A DNA stretch of 64,000 nt from assembly GCF_026684035.1 (NCBI RefSeq), contig NZ_CP113361.1, forward strand, positions 744,001-808,000, in the 5' to 3' direction. The notes under the pieces are model-generated. The model was not told the DNA's origin, made no database searches, and saw only the letters and a program-made list of their open reading frames with translations. This document shows positions 56,617 to 64,000 of this stretch, in pieces. The number at the start of each line of letters is the position of its first letter. Positions within the stretch are counted from its first letter, which is position 1. Origin of the DNA: Methanogenium organophilum (lineage in GTDB: Archaea; Halobacteriota; Methanomicrobia; Methanomicrobiales; Methanomicrobiaceae). The translations under genes were made by a program, and so were the position numbers.

Positions 56617-58002
56617 TTAAACCACGTCATCCGCCATCCCGCTCCTCCGGAGGAGAATACGGGTATAGACCCGGGCCCAGAGATACGCGATGCCGGCACC
56701 GATGGTATTCCCGACGACAAGGCCCCACCAGACGCCCATGATACCCCAGCCAAGGATAACCGCAAAGAGATAGCTGGTCAGGACCGTCATCCCGATGGTC
56801 CGCAGGAGGGTGACCACGAGAGAGTCAATCCCCCGGCCGAACCCCTGCAGCAAAGAGGAGGAGAAGACACCAAAACTAACCGCCGGGAAGAAGAAGCAGA
56901 CCGTCTGCAGGAATACAACAAGACCGGGGTAGAGATGAGCTGCATCCTCACTGTACGTGAAGGCAAGGGCGATATAGGGGGCGCAGAGATAGACGGCAAC
57001 CGTTACGGCAAGGCTGATTGCTACCCCGAGGCGGATGGCGTAGAGATGGCCTTCCTCCGCCTTGCGGATGATTCCTGCGCCATAGGCTGCACCACAGACC
57101 GAGACGACCGCCGTTGATATGGCAATGAGCGGCATGATGCCAATCGTTACCACCCGCCATCCGGTGGTATAGATCGCAATACCATCGGTTGTCGCCACCA
57201 TGAGAATGATGATATTCAGTGAGAAGGTCGTCATCGCCATCGAAATATGCTGGATGGATGCGGGCAGCCCAACCTTCAGGATCTCCCGGGTGATGGTCCG
57301 TGAGAACGTGAACCCGGCGAAGGATACCTGCACATGGGTGTCGCGTTTGACAAATATCCACCAGAATATCGGGATGCAGGCGGATGTGAACGCCACCACG
57401 GTCGCCCATGCCGCCCCGGGGACTCCCAGTCCCAGCCCGTAGATAAAGATGGGGTCGAGGACGATGTTCACGAGAGAACTCACAAGCATCACGTACATTG
57501 TCCGCTTTGCATCCCCCTCTCCCCGGAGAATCGCACTCCCGATGCCCAGGGAGAGAATGAAAAAGGTCCCGAGGAAGATGATATCCGCATAATCAGATGC
57601 CATCGTCGCAACCGGCGTCTCCCCGAGAACTAAATCAAAGTGATCCGTCACCAGAAATCCGGTGATGGTGATGAGTACGGTGAATACCAGGACCAGGACT
57701 ACCGTGTGGCTCACCACCCGGTTCGCACCCTCCGCGTCCCGCATGCCGATATAACGGGATATCGCAGACCCGGCGCCGACGCCCATCCCGTTTGCAAACC
57801 CAAAGACCGCAAAGAAGAACGGGAAGAAGAATCCTACCGCCGCAAGGGCGTCCGCGCTGATCCCTGCTACCCAGAAGGCGTCCGTGAGGTTGTAGACCGT
57901 CTGGAGCACCATCCCCACCATCACCGGCCATGCAAGACTGCGGATGGCGGGTTTCGGGTCGCCGAGAAGCGTCTCGACACCGACAGTCATCGGTCTTGTC
58001 AT
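56617..58002 (-). CDS. MATE-family efflux transporter
   Basis: About 461 residues from the ATG at 58002 (another ATG eight codons upstream). Twelve hydrophobic helices in two halves of six. The MATE start ETLLGDPKPAIRSLAWPVM is followed by LQTVYNLTDAFWVAGISADA. The middle VSSLVNIVLDPIFIYGLGLG is a family hallmark. Na+- or H+-driven drug/organic cation export is the usual role. It reads toward the dGTPase gene and may share its transcript. Confidence 0.92.
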   Translation of the reverse strand: MTRPMTVGVETLLGDPKPAIRSLAWPVMVGMVLQTVYNLTDAFWVAGISADALAAVGFFFPFFFAVFGFANGMGVGAGSAISRYIGMRDAEGANRVVSHTVVLVLVFTVLITITGFLVTDHFDLVLGETPVATMASDYADIIFLGTFFILSLGIGSAILRGEGDAKRTMYVMLVSSLVNIVLDPIFIYGLGLGVPGAAWATVVAFTSACIPIFWWIFVKRDTHVQVSFAGFTFSRTITREILKVGLPASIQHISMAMTTFSLNIIILMVATTDGIAIYTTGWRVVTIGIMPLIAISTAVVSVCGAAYGAGIIRKAEEGHLYAIRLGVAISLAVTVAVYLCAPYIALAFTYSEDAAHLYPGLVVFLQTVCFFFPAVSFGVFSSSLLQGFGRGIDSLVVTLLRTIGMTVLTSYLFAVILGWGIMGVWWGLVVGNTIGAGIAYLWARVYTRILLRRSGMADDVV

Positions 58003-58184
58003 CGGGAGACACACTCCAACCCGCAATGAACCGTTTTACACCAATCGTGCAGGTATTTGATGCAACAACGGGCACGAAGCCCCATACGGCCATTCATCTA
58101 CAAGATACATGCACCGCGGAAATGATAACCCTGACCCGGAATTTCCGGCAATAAAAATGAAAAGAGTCGAAGGGATATCAAGAG

Positions 58185-59525
58185 TTACTGTTTCAAAGGC
58201 TCTTCCAGAAGAAACCTCTGCATCGCATCCGCAAGGGCACGGATATCCTCCGGCGTGTGAGCATCGGTGCAGAACGGAATGGTAACGATCATCTTACCAC
58301 GATAGGTGGAGACGTAGACACCGATCCCCGGCGGGTATGCTTCCCGGGTGGTAAGGTATGCTGTTGTGATCTCCAGTGGCATGTCATCCATCCCATGCCG
58401 GAACGCTGCTGACACCGCGGGTATTTCCCCCACATTGCTTACAAACGGGTTCTTCTTCCCGGTGAGACGGTATTCCTCTGCAAGGCCGTCCATAAAGGCC
58501 TTCACCGCACCGGTACCGCCGGCGTAGAGGCGCTCATAGAACACGGTTGACCCCAGGCCAAATCTACCGTTCTTCAACTCCCGCATCGCCTCAGAAACAG
58601 CGGTCAGAGCGCTACCCATTTCTCCGCAGCAGGCGGGAGAAAGGGAAAGGGTATAGGCGACCGAGAGGTTGCAGATACTGCGGGACAGTGCATCGGGGAG
58701 ATACCGGCGCAGGTCCATTGCCCCGAGAACCCCAAGAGAGTTCGACTCTGCATACCTCTTATCACAGACCTGTATGAGAGCGCAGAAATAAGCAGCCAGA
58801 ATCCGGTCATTGAGGGTAACGCCCGATTCCTTCCCGGCAGCCCTCAGGGAAGTAACGGTATCTGCTCCGATTGCAAACAACTCCCAGACGACCTTCCCGC
58901 ACGGACGATCCCGGTACGGAAACGACCAGTCTTCTGTACACGCCGATTCACGCTCACAGATGGGGTCGAGTTCTTCAGCGGAGAAACCGGAAAGAATGGC
59001 GTCAGTACCGCGGTATTCCCACGAAGGGCCCTGAAAGACAGGCGGCTTTCCCGAACATATCCGCCGGTAGGCATCGGCACAGAGAGCGGCAGCCTGAAAG
59101 AGACCGTTCGCGTCCATCGCCCCGTGATGGGCAGATATGATGAGAACATCCCCTTCCTCTCCGGTACTCCGGCAGAGGCGCACGTCCATCTGGGGGCCGG
59201 TGAACGGATCAATTGATACAAGCGGCAGGAAATTCGGATCTATTGGCCCTTCTATCTTATGCACCGAGAACGCAGGTTTATCACCCATCCCGGACTGCCA
59301 GTAGCCCCGGTCATCTTCCTCACCATAGTGTGACGCAAGGATGGGGGCCATCGTGCCTGCTGCTGCGACCGCGGCCTCCAGAGCGCATACATCAAAAGCA
59401 CCGTCTGCCTGCATCACAAGGTGGAGCGTCGGATCATAAATCGTAGAAAAATGGACATTTGCAACATCAAACGCCGAAGCCGGATGTTTCCCGGAATGGC
59501 GGGACGGAGAATTACTCATATTCAC
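58185..59525 (-). CDS. Condensation-domain/acyltransferase-like protein, paralogue 2
   Basis: 446 residues, the same length as the paralogue at 13682-15022. It shares the order FD-(F/A)NV-F---YDPT-HLV, the active-site HHGAMDANG at about residue 132, GVTLNDRILAAYFCALI, LRRYLPDALSRSICNLSVAY and the end G-YVSTYRGKMIV. The HHxxxDxxG is kept but the fifth position differs. Stand-alone CoA-acyltransferase-fold enzyme, with membrane lipid or alcohol acylation a possibility. No partner gene is adjacent. The start at 59525 (MNMSNSPSRH) could also be two codons downstream. Confidence 0.7.
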   Translation of the reverse strand: MNMSNSPSRHSGKHPASAFDVANVHFSTIYDPTLHLVMQADGAFDVCALEAAVAAAGTMAPILASHYGEEDDRGYWQSGMGDKPAFSVHKIEGPIDPNFLPLVSIDPFTGPQMDVRLCRSTGEEGDVLIISAHHGAMDANGLFQAAALCADAYRRICSGKPPVFQGPSWEYRGTDAILSGFSAEELDPICERESACTEDWSFPYRDRPCGKVVWELFAIGADTVTSLRAAGKESGVTLNDRILAAYFCALIQVCDKRYAESNSLGVLGAMDLRRYLPDALSRSICNLSVAYTLSLSPACCGEMGSALTAVSEAMRELKNGRFGLGSTVFYERLYAGGTGAVKAFMDGLAEEYRLTGKKNPFVSNVGEIPAVSAAFRHGMDDMPLEITTAYLTTREAYPPGIGVYVSTYRGKMIVTIPFCTDAHTPEDIRALADAMQRFLLEEPLKQ

Positions 59526-59610
59526 TCAGGGACTCCGGGTTACAGGATGATATGCCTTTGCGTCAGAGTGTGAAAGTGTGGATTGTCAGGAAAGGGATCA
59601 CTGCAGACCC

Positions 59611-60159
59611 TCAGATAAGCATGAGACAGAGCAGGCAGACCACCGGGGGTATGACCAGGTTGTCCTCAATGGGTGAGACCAGTTCTGCAATGCCTGCGAC
59701 AACGGCCGCCGCAGCAGCAGGAAGAGGAGGCAGGAGAAGTGCGAGCGGGATTAATGCCGCAATGATTCCACCTGCCGTGCCCTCCCAGGACTTTCCGTTG
59801 AATATACGGTGCCGCCCGAAATGCAGTCCCGCAATCGTGCTGACTGAATCAAGAACCGCAAGGGTGAGCACCCCAGCCACCACATAGTCCAGCGGGAAGA
59901 AGATCAAACAGAATAACGCAGAGAGGACAAAACAGACCGCACCATATCCGGGCATCCTTCCGGTGCGTTCAAGATTCTCCACCATCGATGATGCAATAGG
60001 AACCGTATAACCACGGTCCACCAGGTCAATGAGGACAAACCCGCCAAAGAGACCCAGGGCAAGTACCATGATGGCATACTCCCTGCCAAGGGCGGCAATC
60101 GCAAGAGCGATTCCAATGCCAAACGCCAGATGCACCAGCTGACGGCCGTCTTCATTCAT
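59611..60159 (-). CDS. Dolichol-kinase/phosphatidate-cytidylyltransferase-like membrane protein
   Basis: About 182 residues from the ATG at 60159 (MNEDGRQLVHLAFGIGIALA); longer readings lack similarity. Four to five membrane helices. The cytoplasmic motif GRHRIFNGKSWEGTAGG is the CTP-binding loop shared by dolichol kinase, phytol kinase and DGK1 proteins. It likely phosphorylates a prenol or diacylglycerol-like lipid with CTP. Methanogens use such enzymes in archaeal lipid salvage or polyprenol phosphate recycling, so the role is inferred. Confidence 0.75.
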   Translation of the reverse strand: MNEDGRQLVHLAFGIGIALAIAALGREYAIMVLALGLFGGFVLIDLVDRGYTVPIASSMVENLERTGRMPGYGAVCFVLSALFCLIFFPLDYVVAGVLTLAVLDSVSTIAGLHFGRHRIFNGKSWEGTAGGIIAALIPLALLLPPLPAAAAAVVAGIAELVSPIEDNLVIPPVVCLLCLMLI

Positions 60160-60310
60160 TACCCGATATTTGTGACGGGGGCGGATAAATGCGCCGGAAT
60201 TTTTCCGCAGAACGCAGCAGAACAGGTATACAGGAATCAAATCCGAAAATATTCAGACCAAAACCCTGAATAAATCTGATAAAAAAATACTAACGCAGGA
60301 AGAGGGACAG

Positions 60311-61165
60311 ATGGGTCGAATAAAGACACGTGTATTTGAGATCGTATCCTCTGCAAAAGAGGGAGACCGGACCAGTTTCTTGTTTGACATGGTGATCATC
60401 GGCTTCATCATTCTCAGCGTCGGGGAGTTAATCATTGCAAGCATCCCCGGTATGATCATTCGCTATTTTTGGGTGTTCGTTGCAGTAGAAATACTCACGG
60501 CAGTTGTATTCAGTATTGAATACATCCTCAGAATGTGGTCATGCACGGTGGATGAACGCTACCAAAACCCGATTTCCGGAAGAATCCGATTTGCCCTGAC
60601 ACCTCTTGTCCTCATTGATCTGGTATCCATTCTGCCGTATTATCTCACGATCCTTATCCCGGGTGCCAATGTCACATTCCTTCGGACACTCAGGGTATTT
60701 CGGTTCTTTAAACTGGGCAGATACTCCCGCTCATTCGGTATTATGATCAAGGTGCTGGAGCGAAAAAAGGAGTCATTGGTGGGCACGGTCTTCATCATCA
60801 TGGTGGTCCTCATCATCGCTGCCTCCCTGATGTACCGGATTGAATATACTGCCCAGCCGGAAGTATTTTCCAGTATTCCGGAAGCGATGTGGTGGGGTAT
60901 TGTCACCATTGCGACCATCGGATACGGGGATATGGTTCCTATCACTCCGATGGGAAAGGGACTGGGCTTTGTAATCTCCCTCATTGGCATCGGTCTCTTT
61001 GCTCTCCCTGCCGGTATCCTTGCATCCGGATTCTCTGAAGTCATCAAAGAAGAGGAGGAAAGAAAGGAACAGGAAAAAACCGAGAAATCGGGCATTTCAA
61101 CGGATGACTATGAGATCTGCCCTCATTGCGGACGGGAAATCCGTCCGGAAGACAAACAAAAATAA
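60311..61165 (+). CDS. Voltage-gated-type potassium channel
   Basis: 284 residues with six transmembrane helices. S4 carries regularly spaced arginines (FLRTLRVFRFFKLGRYSRSF). The pore helix and selectivity filter are MWWGIVTIATIGYGDMVPIT (about residues 193-212). A cytoplasmic tail (about 245-284) ends with a CPHC knuckle (ICPHCGREIRPE), only one CxxC pair, so a zinc ribbon would need a second subunit or be incomplete. GGAAGAGGGA precedes the ATG. It converges with the nitrogenase-like genes. Confidence 0.9.
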   Translation: MGRIKTRVFEIVSSAKEGDRTSFLFDMVIIGFIILSVGELIIASIPGMIIRYFWVFVAVEILTAVVFSIEYILRMWSCTVDERYQNPISGRIRFALTPLVLIDLVSILPYYLTILIPGANVTFLRTLRVFRFFKLGRYSRSFGIMIKVLERKKESLVGTVFIIMVVLIIAASLMYRIEYTAQPEVFSSIPEAMWWGIVTIATIGYGDMVPITPMGKGLGFVISLIGIGLFALPAGILASGFSEVIKEEEERKEQEKTEKSGISTDDYEICPHCGREIRPEDKQK

Positions 61166-61176
61166 TATTTTTCCAT

Positions 61177-62295
61177 TCAGCAGTCGTTTTTCCCTGCGTT
61201 TATGACAGACTCAATGAGCCAGAGGACACCCTCTGTCCCAATGAGCGGACGGTGACAGAGCATCGAATGTTTGCGTATGGGAATCGTTGTCTGCACTAAG
61301 GGCACATCTGGTGCGAGGGTCTTTTCATACCGTGACCCGATGATCAGATCAGGCTCGCCATCTGCAATCATCTGTTTTACCGTCCCCAGGTCGGGTGCCC
61401 AGGTACACACAGAGGCCTCAGGAGGCCGGTTGCGGGCGCCTGCGCTGCATATTTCAGCTTCCAGAAAGGTTGTGAGCAGGTCTGCTGCCATATCCATGTA
61501 ACCGGCAATCCCAAAGAGGGCCACCCGTGGTGGATCGTTGACGCGGAGATACCGGTCACATGCCTTGATCACCAGCTCTTCAGTCTCTTCGCAGATATCC
61601 ATGACAGAAGCACAGTCCGCGTCCGGGAAGGTCTCCTGAAGGGCAGAAAACGCTGACTCAATGGCATCCAGTCCGCACAGTGACCCAACAGACCTCCCGA
61701 TACCGGATGCCACATCCGGAAGGGCAGTCACCGTCACCATCGCCGGATTCAGAGCCGAGGAGAGCGTATCATCACAGTATTTCGCCGCAACCGGGATGCC
61801 TGCAGCGGCAAGCAGGCGTTCTGCTTCCATCCGGTTACCGGCGGCGAAGGGATCGGTTGAGATGAGCCCGTCAATATTCACCCCGTCACGCGCCGGGTCG
61901 GTCTCTGTGGGGAAAGCGGCGAGGGATAGCCGGTACCCGTCCATCATATCCCCACAATAGCCAGGTGCATCGATAATCAGTGCGTCTGATCCGGCACAGT
62001 ATGGCACAAGATCCTCACCAATGGTTGCCGGCACACAGGAATTGATAACAACAATCCTCTCACTGATGGGCAGGAGCGCTTCTGCCACCTCCTGCAGACG
62101 GTCCCCGGTGCCAAAGATCACCTCGTCTTCAACGAGATAGGTACAGTTCACGGGGTCAGGAATGATGGAATCAGCATAGAAATAGCAGCCTGACGCGCCG
62201 TGGATAATAACTCCTGCCCCCTCCAGACCTGCCATTGCTGCGGCGGCACCGACCATCGCACAGGGCCAGAGTGGATTGGTGCATAGCTTAGCCAT
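61177..62295 (-). CDS. Nitrogenase component-1-like protein, second subunit (NifK-like)
   Basis: 372 residues from an ATG overlapping the upstream gene by 8 bases; a longer frame upstream is an antisense artefact. It keeps the three cysteines at P-cluster positions: C12 (NPLWPCAMVG), C37 (IHGASGC) and C87 (INSCVPATIGED). The nitrogenase pattern DEVIFGTGDRLQEVAEALL is also present. It is far shorter than NifK (about 520). No obvious cofactor ligand His/Cys pair is seen. Together with its 5' neighbour it would form a heteromeric reductase fed by the NifH-like protein. Substrate unknown. Confidence 0.75.
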   Translation of the reverse strand: MAKLCTNPLWPCAMVGAAAAMAGLEGAGVIIHGASGCYFYADSIIPDPVNCTYLVEDEVIFGTGDRLQEVAEALLPISERIVVINSCVPATIGEDLVPYCAGSDALIIDAPGYCGDMMDGYRLSLAAFPTETDPARDGVNIDGLISTDPFAAGNRMEAERLLAAAGIPVAAKYCDDTLSSALNPAMVTVTALPDVASGIGRSVGSLCGLDAIESAFSALQETFPDADCASVMDICEETEELVIKACDRYLRVNDPPRVALFGIAGYMDMAADLLTTFLEAEICSAGARNRPPEASVCTWAPDLGTVKQMIADGEPDLIIGSRYEKTLAPDVPLVQTTIPIRKHSMLCHRPLIGTEGVLWLIESVINAGKNDC

Positions 62296-63331
62296 TGATA
62301 AACCTCCGCCACTGCCGGAGCATCCGCCGCAGCCCAAGTGTGCCCACCGGCATGCAGAAGGGTATAGGAATAACAGTGCCCTCCGGTGCAACCTTGACAC
62401 CAACGGCATCTGCAACCTCAGTAAACATTTCCATCCCCGCGGACTGGAAGCCAAATGAGTCAAAGGTCACATACGCACCGGATAAATCAGAAAATTCATC
62501 GGTGAGTGCCGCCTGCTGCTCCTCTTCTGCACGAACAGCGTCTGTGAAGTCCCTTCCGGTGAGACGGCCGGTCTCCCGGATGAACGCAAGTGTTGCAGAG
62601 AGACCGACCGGGAACTCCGGAATAGAGGGGATACCGGTGCAGGCATCGAAATGCCGTCCCAGGATACCGTTCGTGTCCTCCCGAAAGAGGTTCAGACCCG
62701 CATCCCCGAACCGCCCGATATTCTCTACGGTGATATCACGCACATACCGTATATTCACGTCCAGGTCCAGCATACCGAGTATTCGGGATACCTCCTGAAA
62801 ATTGTCGTCCACCTCAAACTCCAGATTCTTTTCACCGATAATATTCACTTTATCCGGGTCGCGTTTACCGGGCCGGATGAATGACGAGAGGGCGGTGAGC
62901 GTACTGGTATACCCATCGTTGAAAGTGCCTCCGAGAAAGCCGGAGCTTGGCACATAAATGACCGGGCAGTCCCATTGCCGACTGCAGATGCCTGCCACAT
63001 CGTCCCCGATTGTCTCGGAGACACAGGTGCTTGCGACCACGACTGCAGCCGGGTCATCCGCACATACTGCCGTCAGGGCATCATGGAGGGCGTCCTCTCC
63101 TCCGAAGATTACTTCATCCTCACCAAGACCGCTGGAGACAATCTCCGGGATGCGGAACACATCATGCTCTGCAAGAGTGGTGTACAAAAGGGAGGTATTG
63201 ATATGAGTACATCCGTCCGGGCCATGGATCAGGGTCACGGCATCGGTGAGAAAAGCACTCACTGAGAGGACACCCATGACCGTGCATCCTTCATAGCGTG
63301 ATGTACGACCGTGCAAGTTCTTCGAGTTCAT
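62288..63331 (-). CDS. Nitrogenase component-1-like protein, first subunit (NifD-like)
   Basis: 347 residues. The ATG at 63331 overlaps the H-like gene by 41 bases. It is preferred because the first cluster cysteine, C16 in [10 protein letters not shown], comes before the next ATG (63277). The other cysteines are C41 (IHGPDGC) and C102 ([11 protein letters not shown]). [20 protein letters not shown] matches NifD/E. The C-terminal half ([24 protein letters not shown]) resembles the third Rossmann domain. Only distantly similar to its downstream partner, so the pair is a true hetero-pair and not a recent duplication. Confidence 0.78.
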   Translation of the reverse strand: MNSKNLHGRTSRYEGCTVMGVLSVSAFLTDAVTLIHGPDGCTHINTSLLYTTLAEHDVFRIPEIVSSGLGEDEVIFGGEDALHDALTAVCADDPAAVVVASTCVSETIGDDVAGICSRQWDCPVIYVPSSGFLGGTFNDGYTSTLTALSSFIRPGKRDPDKVNIIGEKNLEFEVDDNFQEVSRILGMLDLDVNIRYVRDITVENIGRFGDAGLNLFREDTNGILGRHFDACTGIPSIPEFPVGLSATLAFIRETGRLTGRDFTDAVRAEEEQQAALTDEFSDLSGAYVTFDSFGFQSAGMEMFTEVADAVGVKVAPEGTVIPIPFCMPVGTLGLRRMLRQWRRFING

Positions 63332-64000
63332 GCATCTCGAGTGGGGTGGGGATGGTAAGGTTCGTATTTTCCATAATCGTCCGGGCCAGGTTTCGGTAGA
63401 CTTCTGCCTGTTCGGATTCCGGTGCGTATTCAATGACCGTGCGCTGATTCACCTCTGCAACCTGAACGATGTTGGCACGGGGAATGTAGGCAACAAGACG
63501 GGAATTTACGCGTTCGGCGAATTCACGCACCAGTGCCTCTTCGCCAGGGATGTTCTTTGCATTGCAGATAACGCCTGCAAGGGAACAGACACTGCGGGTG
63601 CGGCGGGAGAGACGGGCAATTGCCTTGCAGATGTTGTTTGCCGCATAGAGTGACATGAACTCGCCGGAAGTGACGAGATAAATTTCCTGCGCATACCCGT
63701 CACGCATCGGCATCGCAAACCCGCCACAGACTACATCACCGAGGACGTCGTAGACAATGACATCGCCATAAAGGGCTTCCAGTCGCTGGAGCAGCTGGAA
63801 TGTGGCAATGATACCACGGCCCGCACAGCCGATACCGGGTTCCGGACCCCCTGCCTCAACACACCGGATACCCCCATACCCGGTGAACACCGCGTCAGGG
63901 ACCCCGACATTGGCATCACCATGTTCACGGACAAGATCCAGGACGGTAGGAATCCACTCCCCCTGCATCAGCATCCGCGTGCTGTCATGCTTTGGGTCAC
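63291..64000 (-). CDS. NifH-like iron protein (5' end outside window)
   Basis: The N-terminal P-loop is cut off by the window edge. The visible part starts [13 protein letters not shown], the switch-region motif of NifH-type reductases. Cluster cysteines are present in [20 protein letters not shown] (the Cys97 region) and [17 protein letters not shown] (the Cys132 region), so the [4Fe-4S] ATPase is intact as far as seen. It donates electrons to the following D/K-like pair. It could equally serve a CfbD-type F430 reductase elsewhere in the genome. Confidence 0.9.
   Translation of the reverse strand, partial: DPKHDSTRMLMQGEWIPTVLDLVREHGDANVGVPDAVFTGYGGIRCVEAGGPEPGIGCAGRGIIATFQLLQRLEALYGDVIVYDVLGDVVCGGFAMPMRDGYAQEIYLVTSGEFMSLYAANNICKAIARLSRRTRSVCSLAGVICNAKNIPGEEALVREFAERVNSRLVAYIPRANIVQVAEVNQRTVIEYAPESEQAEVYRNLARTIMENTNLTIPTPLEMHELEELARSYITL

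Noticed and set aside
61177-64000. Assignment as nitrogen-fixing nifHDK
   Set aside because: The component-1 proteins are 150 residues too short and lack visible FeMo-cofactor ligands.
1-64000. tRNA, rRNA, CRISPR arrays and intact insertion sequences
   Set aside because: No T-loop-like GGTTCGAATCC, no repeat-spacer pattern and no transposase reading frame was found by eye.

Overview
The window reads as chromosomal DNA of a methanogenic archaeon, most likely of the Methanomicrobiales. The support is an archaeal NreA-type repair protein with a PCNA-binding tail, AK6-like and archaetidylinositol-phosphate-synthase-like lipid genes, a stand-alone GMP synthase ATP-pyrophosphatase subunit, COG1361 surface proteins next to an RND exporter, histidine kinases of the HDxxNQ methanogen type, and a nitrogenase-like H/D/K cluster. 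No rRNA, tRNA, CRISPR array or intact transposase was seen. The assignment rests on gene content and recognised motifs, not on a database search.

Layout. 1-4.3 kb: end of nreA, a membrane protein, DNA ligase and an MBL hydrolase. 4.5-9.0 kb: an ABC-class ATPase of COG3044 type, a molybdenum-storage-protein-like amino acid kinase, two tandem small paralogues behind a palindromic candidate operator, and a MOT1-type molybdate permease, together a plausible molybdenum/tungsten locus. 9.0-15.6 kb is the accessory-looking part: a probable ORF-less group II intron remnant, hisD, an orphan membrane protein, fused gene fragments of a condensation-type acyltransferase and of hisD, a secreted protein and an intact acyltransferase-like gene. 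15.7-19.3 kb: two beta-propeller surface proteins and a small membrane protein. 19.4-25.7 kb: a complete, tightly overlapping trpEGDCFBA operon on the minus strand, with TTGTAC boxes around its TATA element.

25.9-32 kb: ABC exporter, serS, cupin, TrmO and a DUF6508 gene split by one in-frame TAA. 32.2-37.6 kb: CheR-like methyltransferase and two large sensor kinases. 38-43.2 kb: two COG1361 proteins divergent from an RND exporter. 43.3-48 kb: HD/OB exonuclease-like protein, glycosyltransferase, DJ-1/PfpI, hotdog thioesterase and an NfeD/stomatin pair. 48.1-54 kb: pyrG, guaA, argD, hisC, AK6-like kinase and a CDP-alcohol phosphatidyltransferase, mostly overlapping and co-oriented. 54.3-61.2 kb: RsgA, dGTPase, MATE, a second acyltransferase-like paralogue, a CTP-dependent lipid kinase-like protein and a K+ channel.

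The right edge (61.2-64.0 kb) holds the most interesting unit: a NifH-like reductase followed by two short, dissimilar NifD/K-like proteins that keep all cluster-cysteine positions but are far too small for true nitrogenase. The presence of two different component-1 subunits argues against the simple homomeric CfbCD (F430) arrangement. It may be an uncharacterised nitrogenase-superfamily enzyme.
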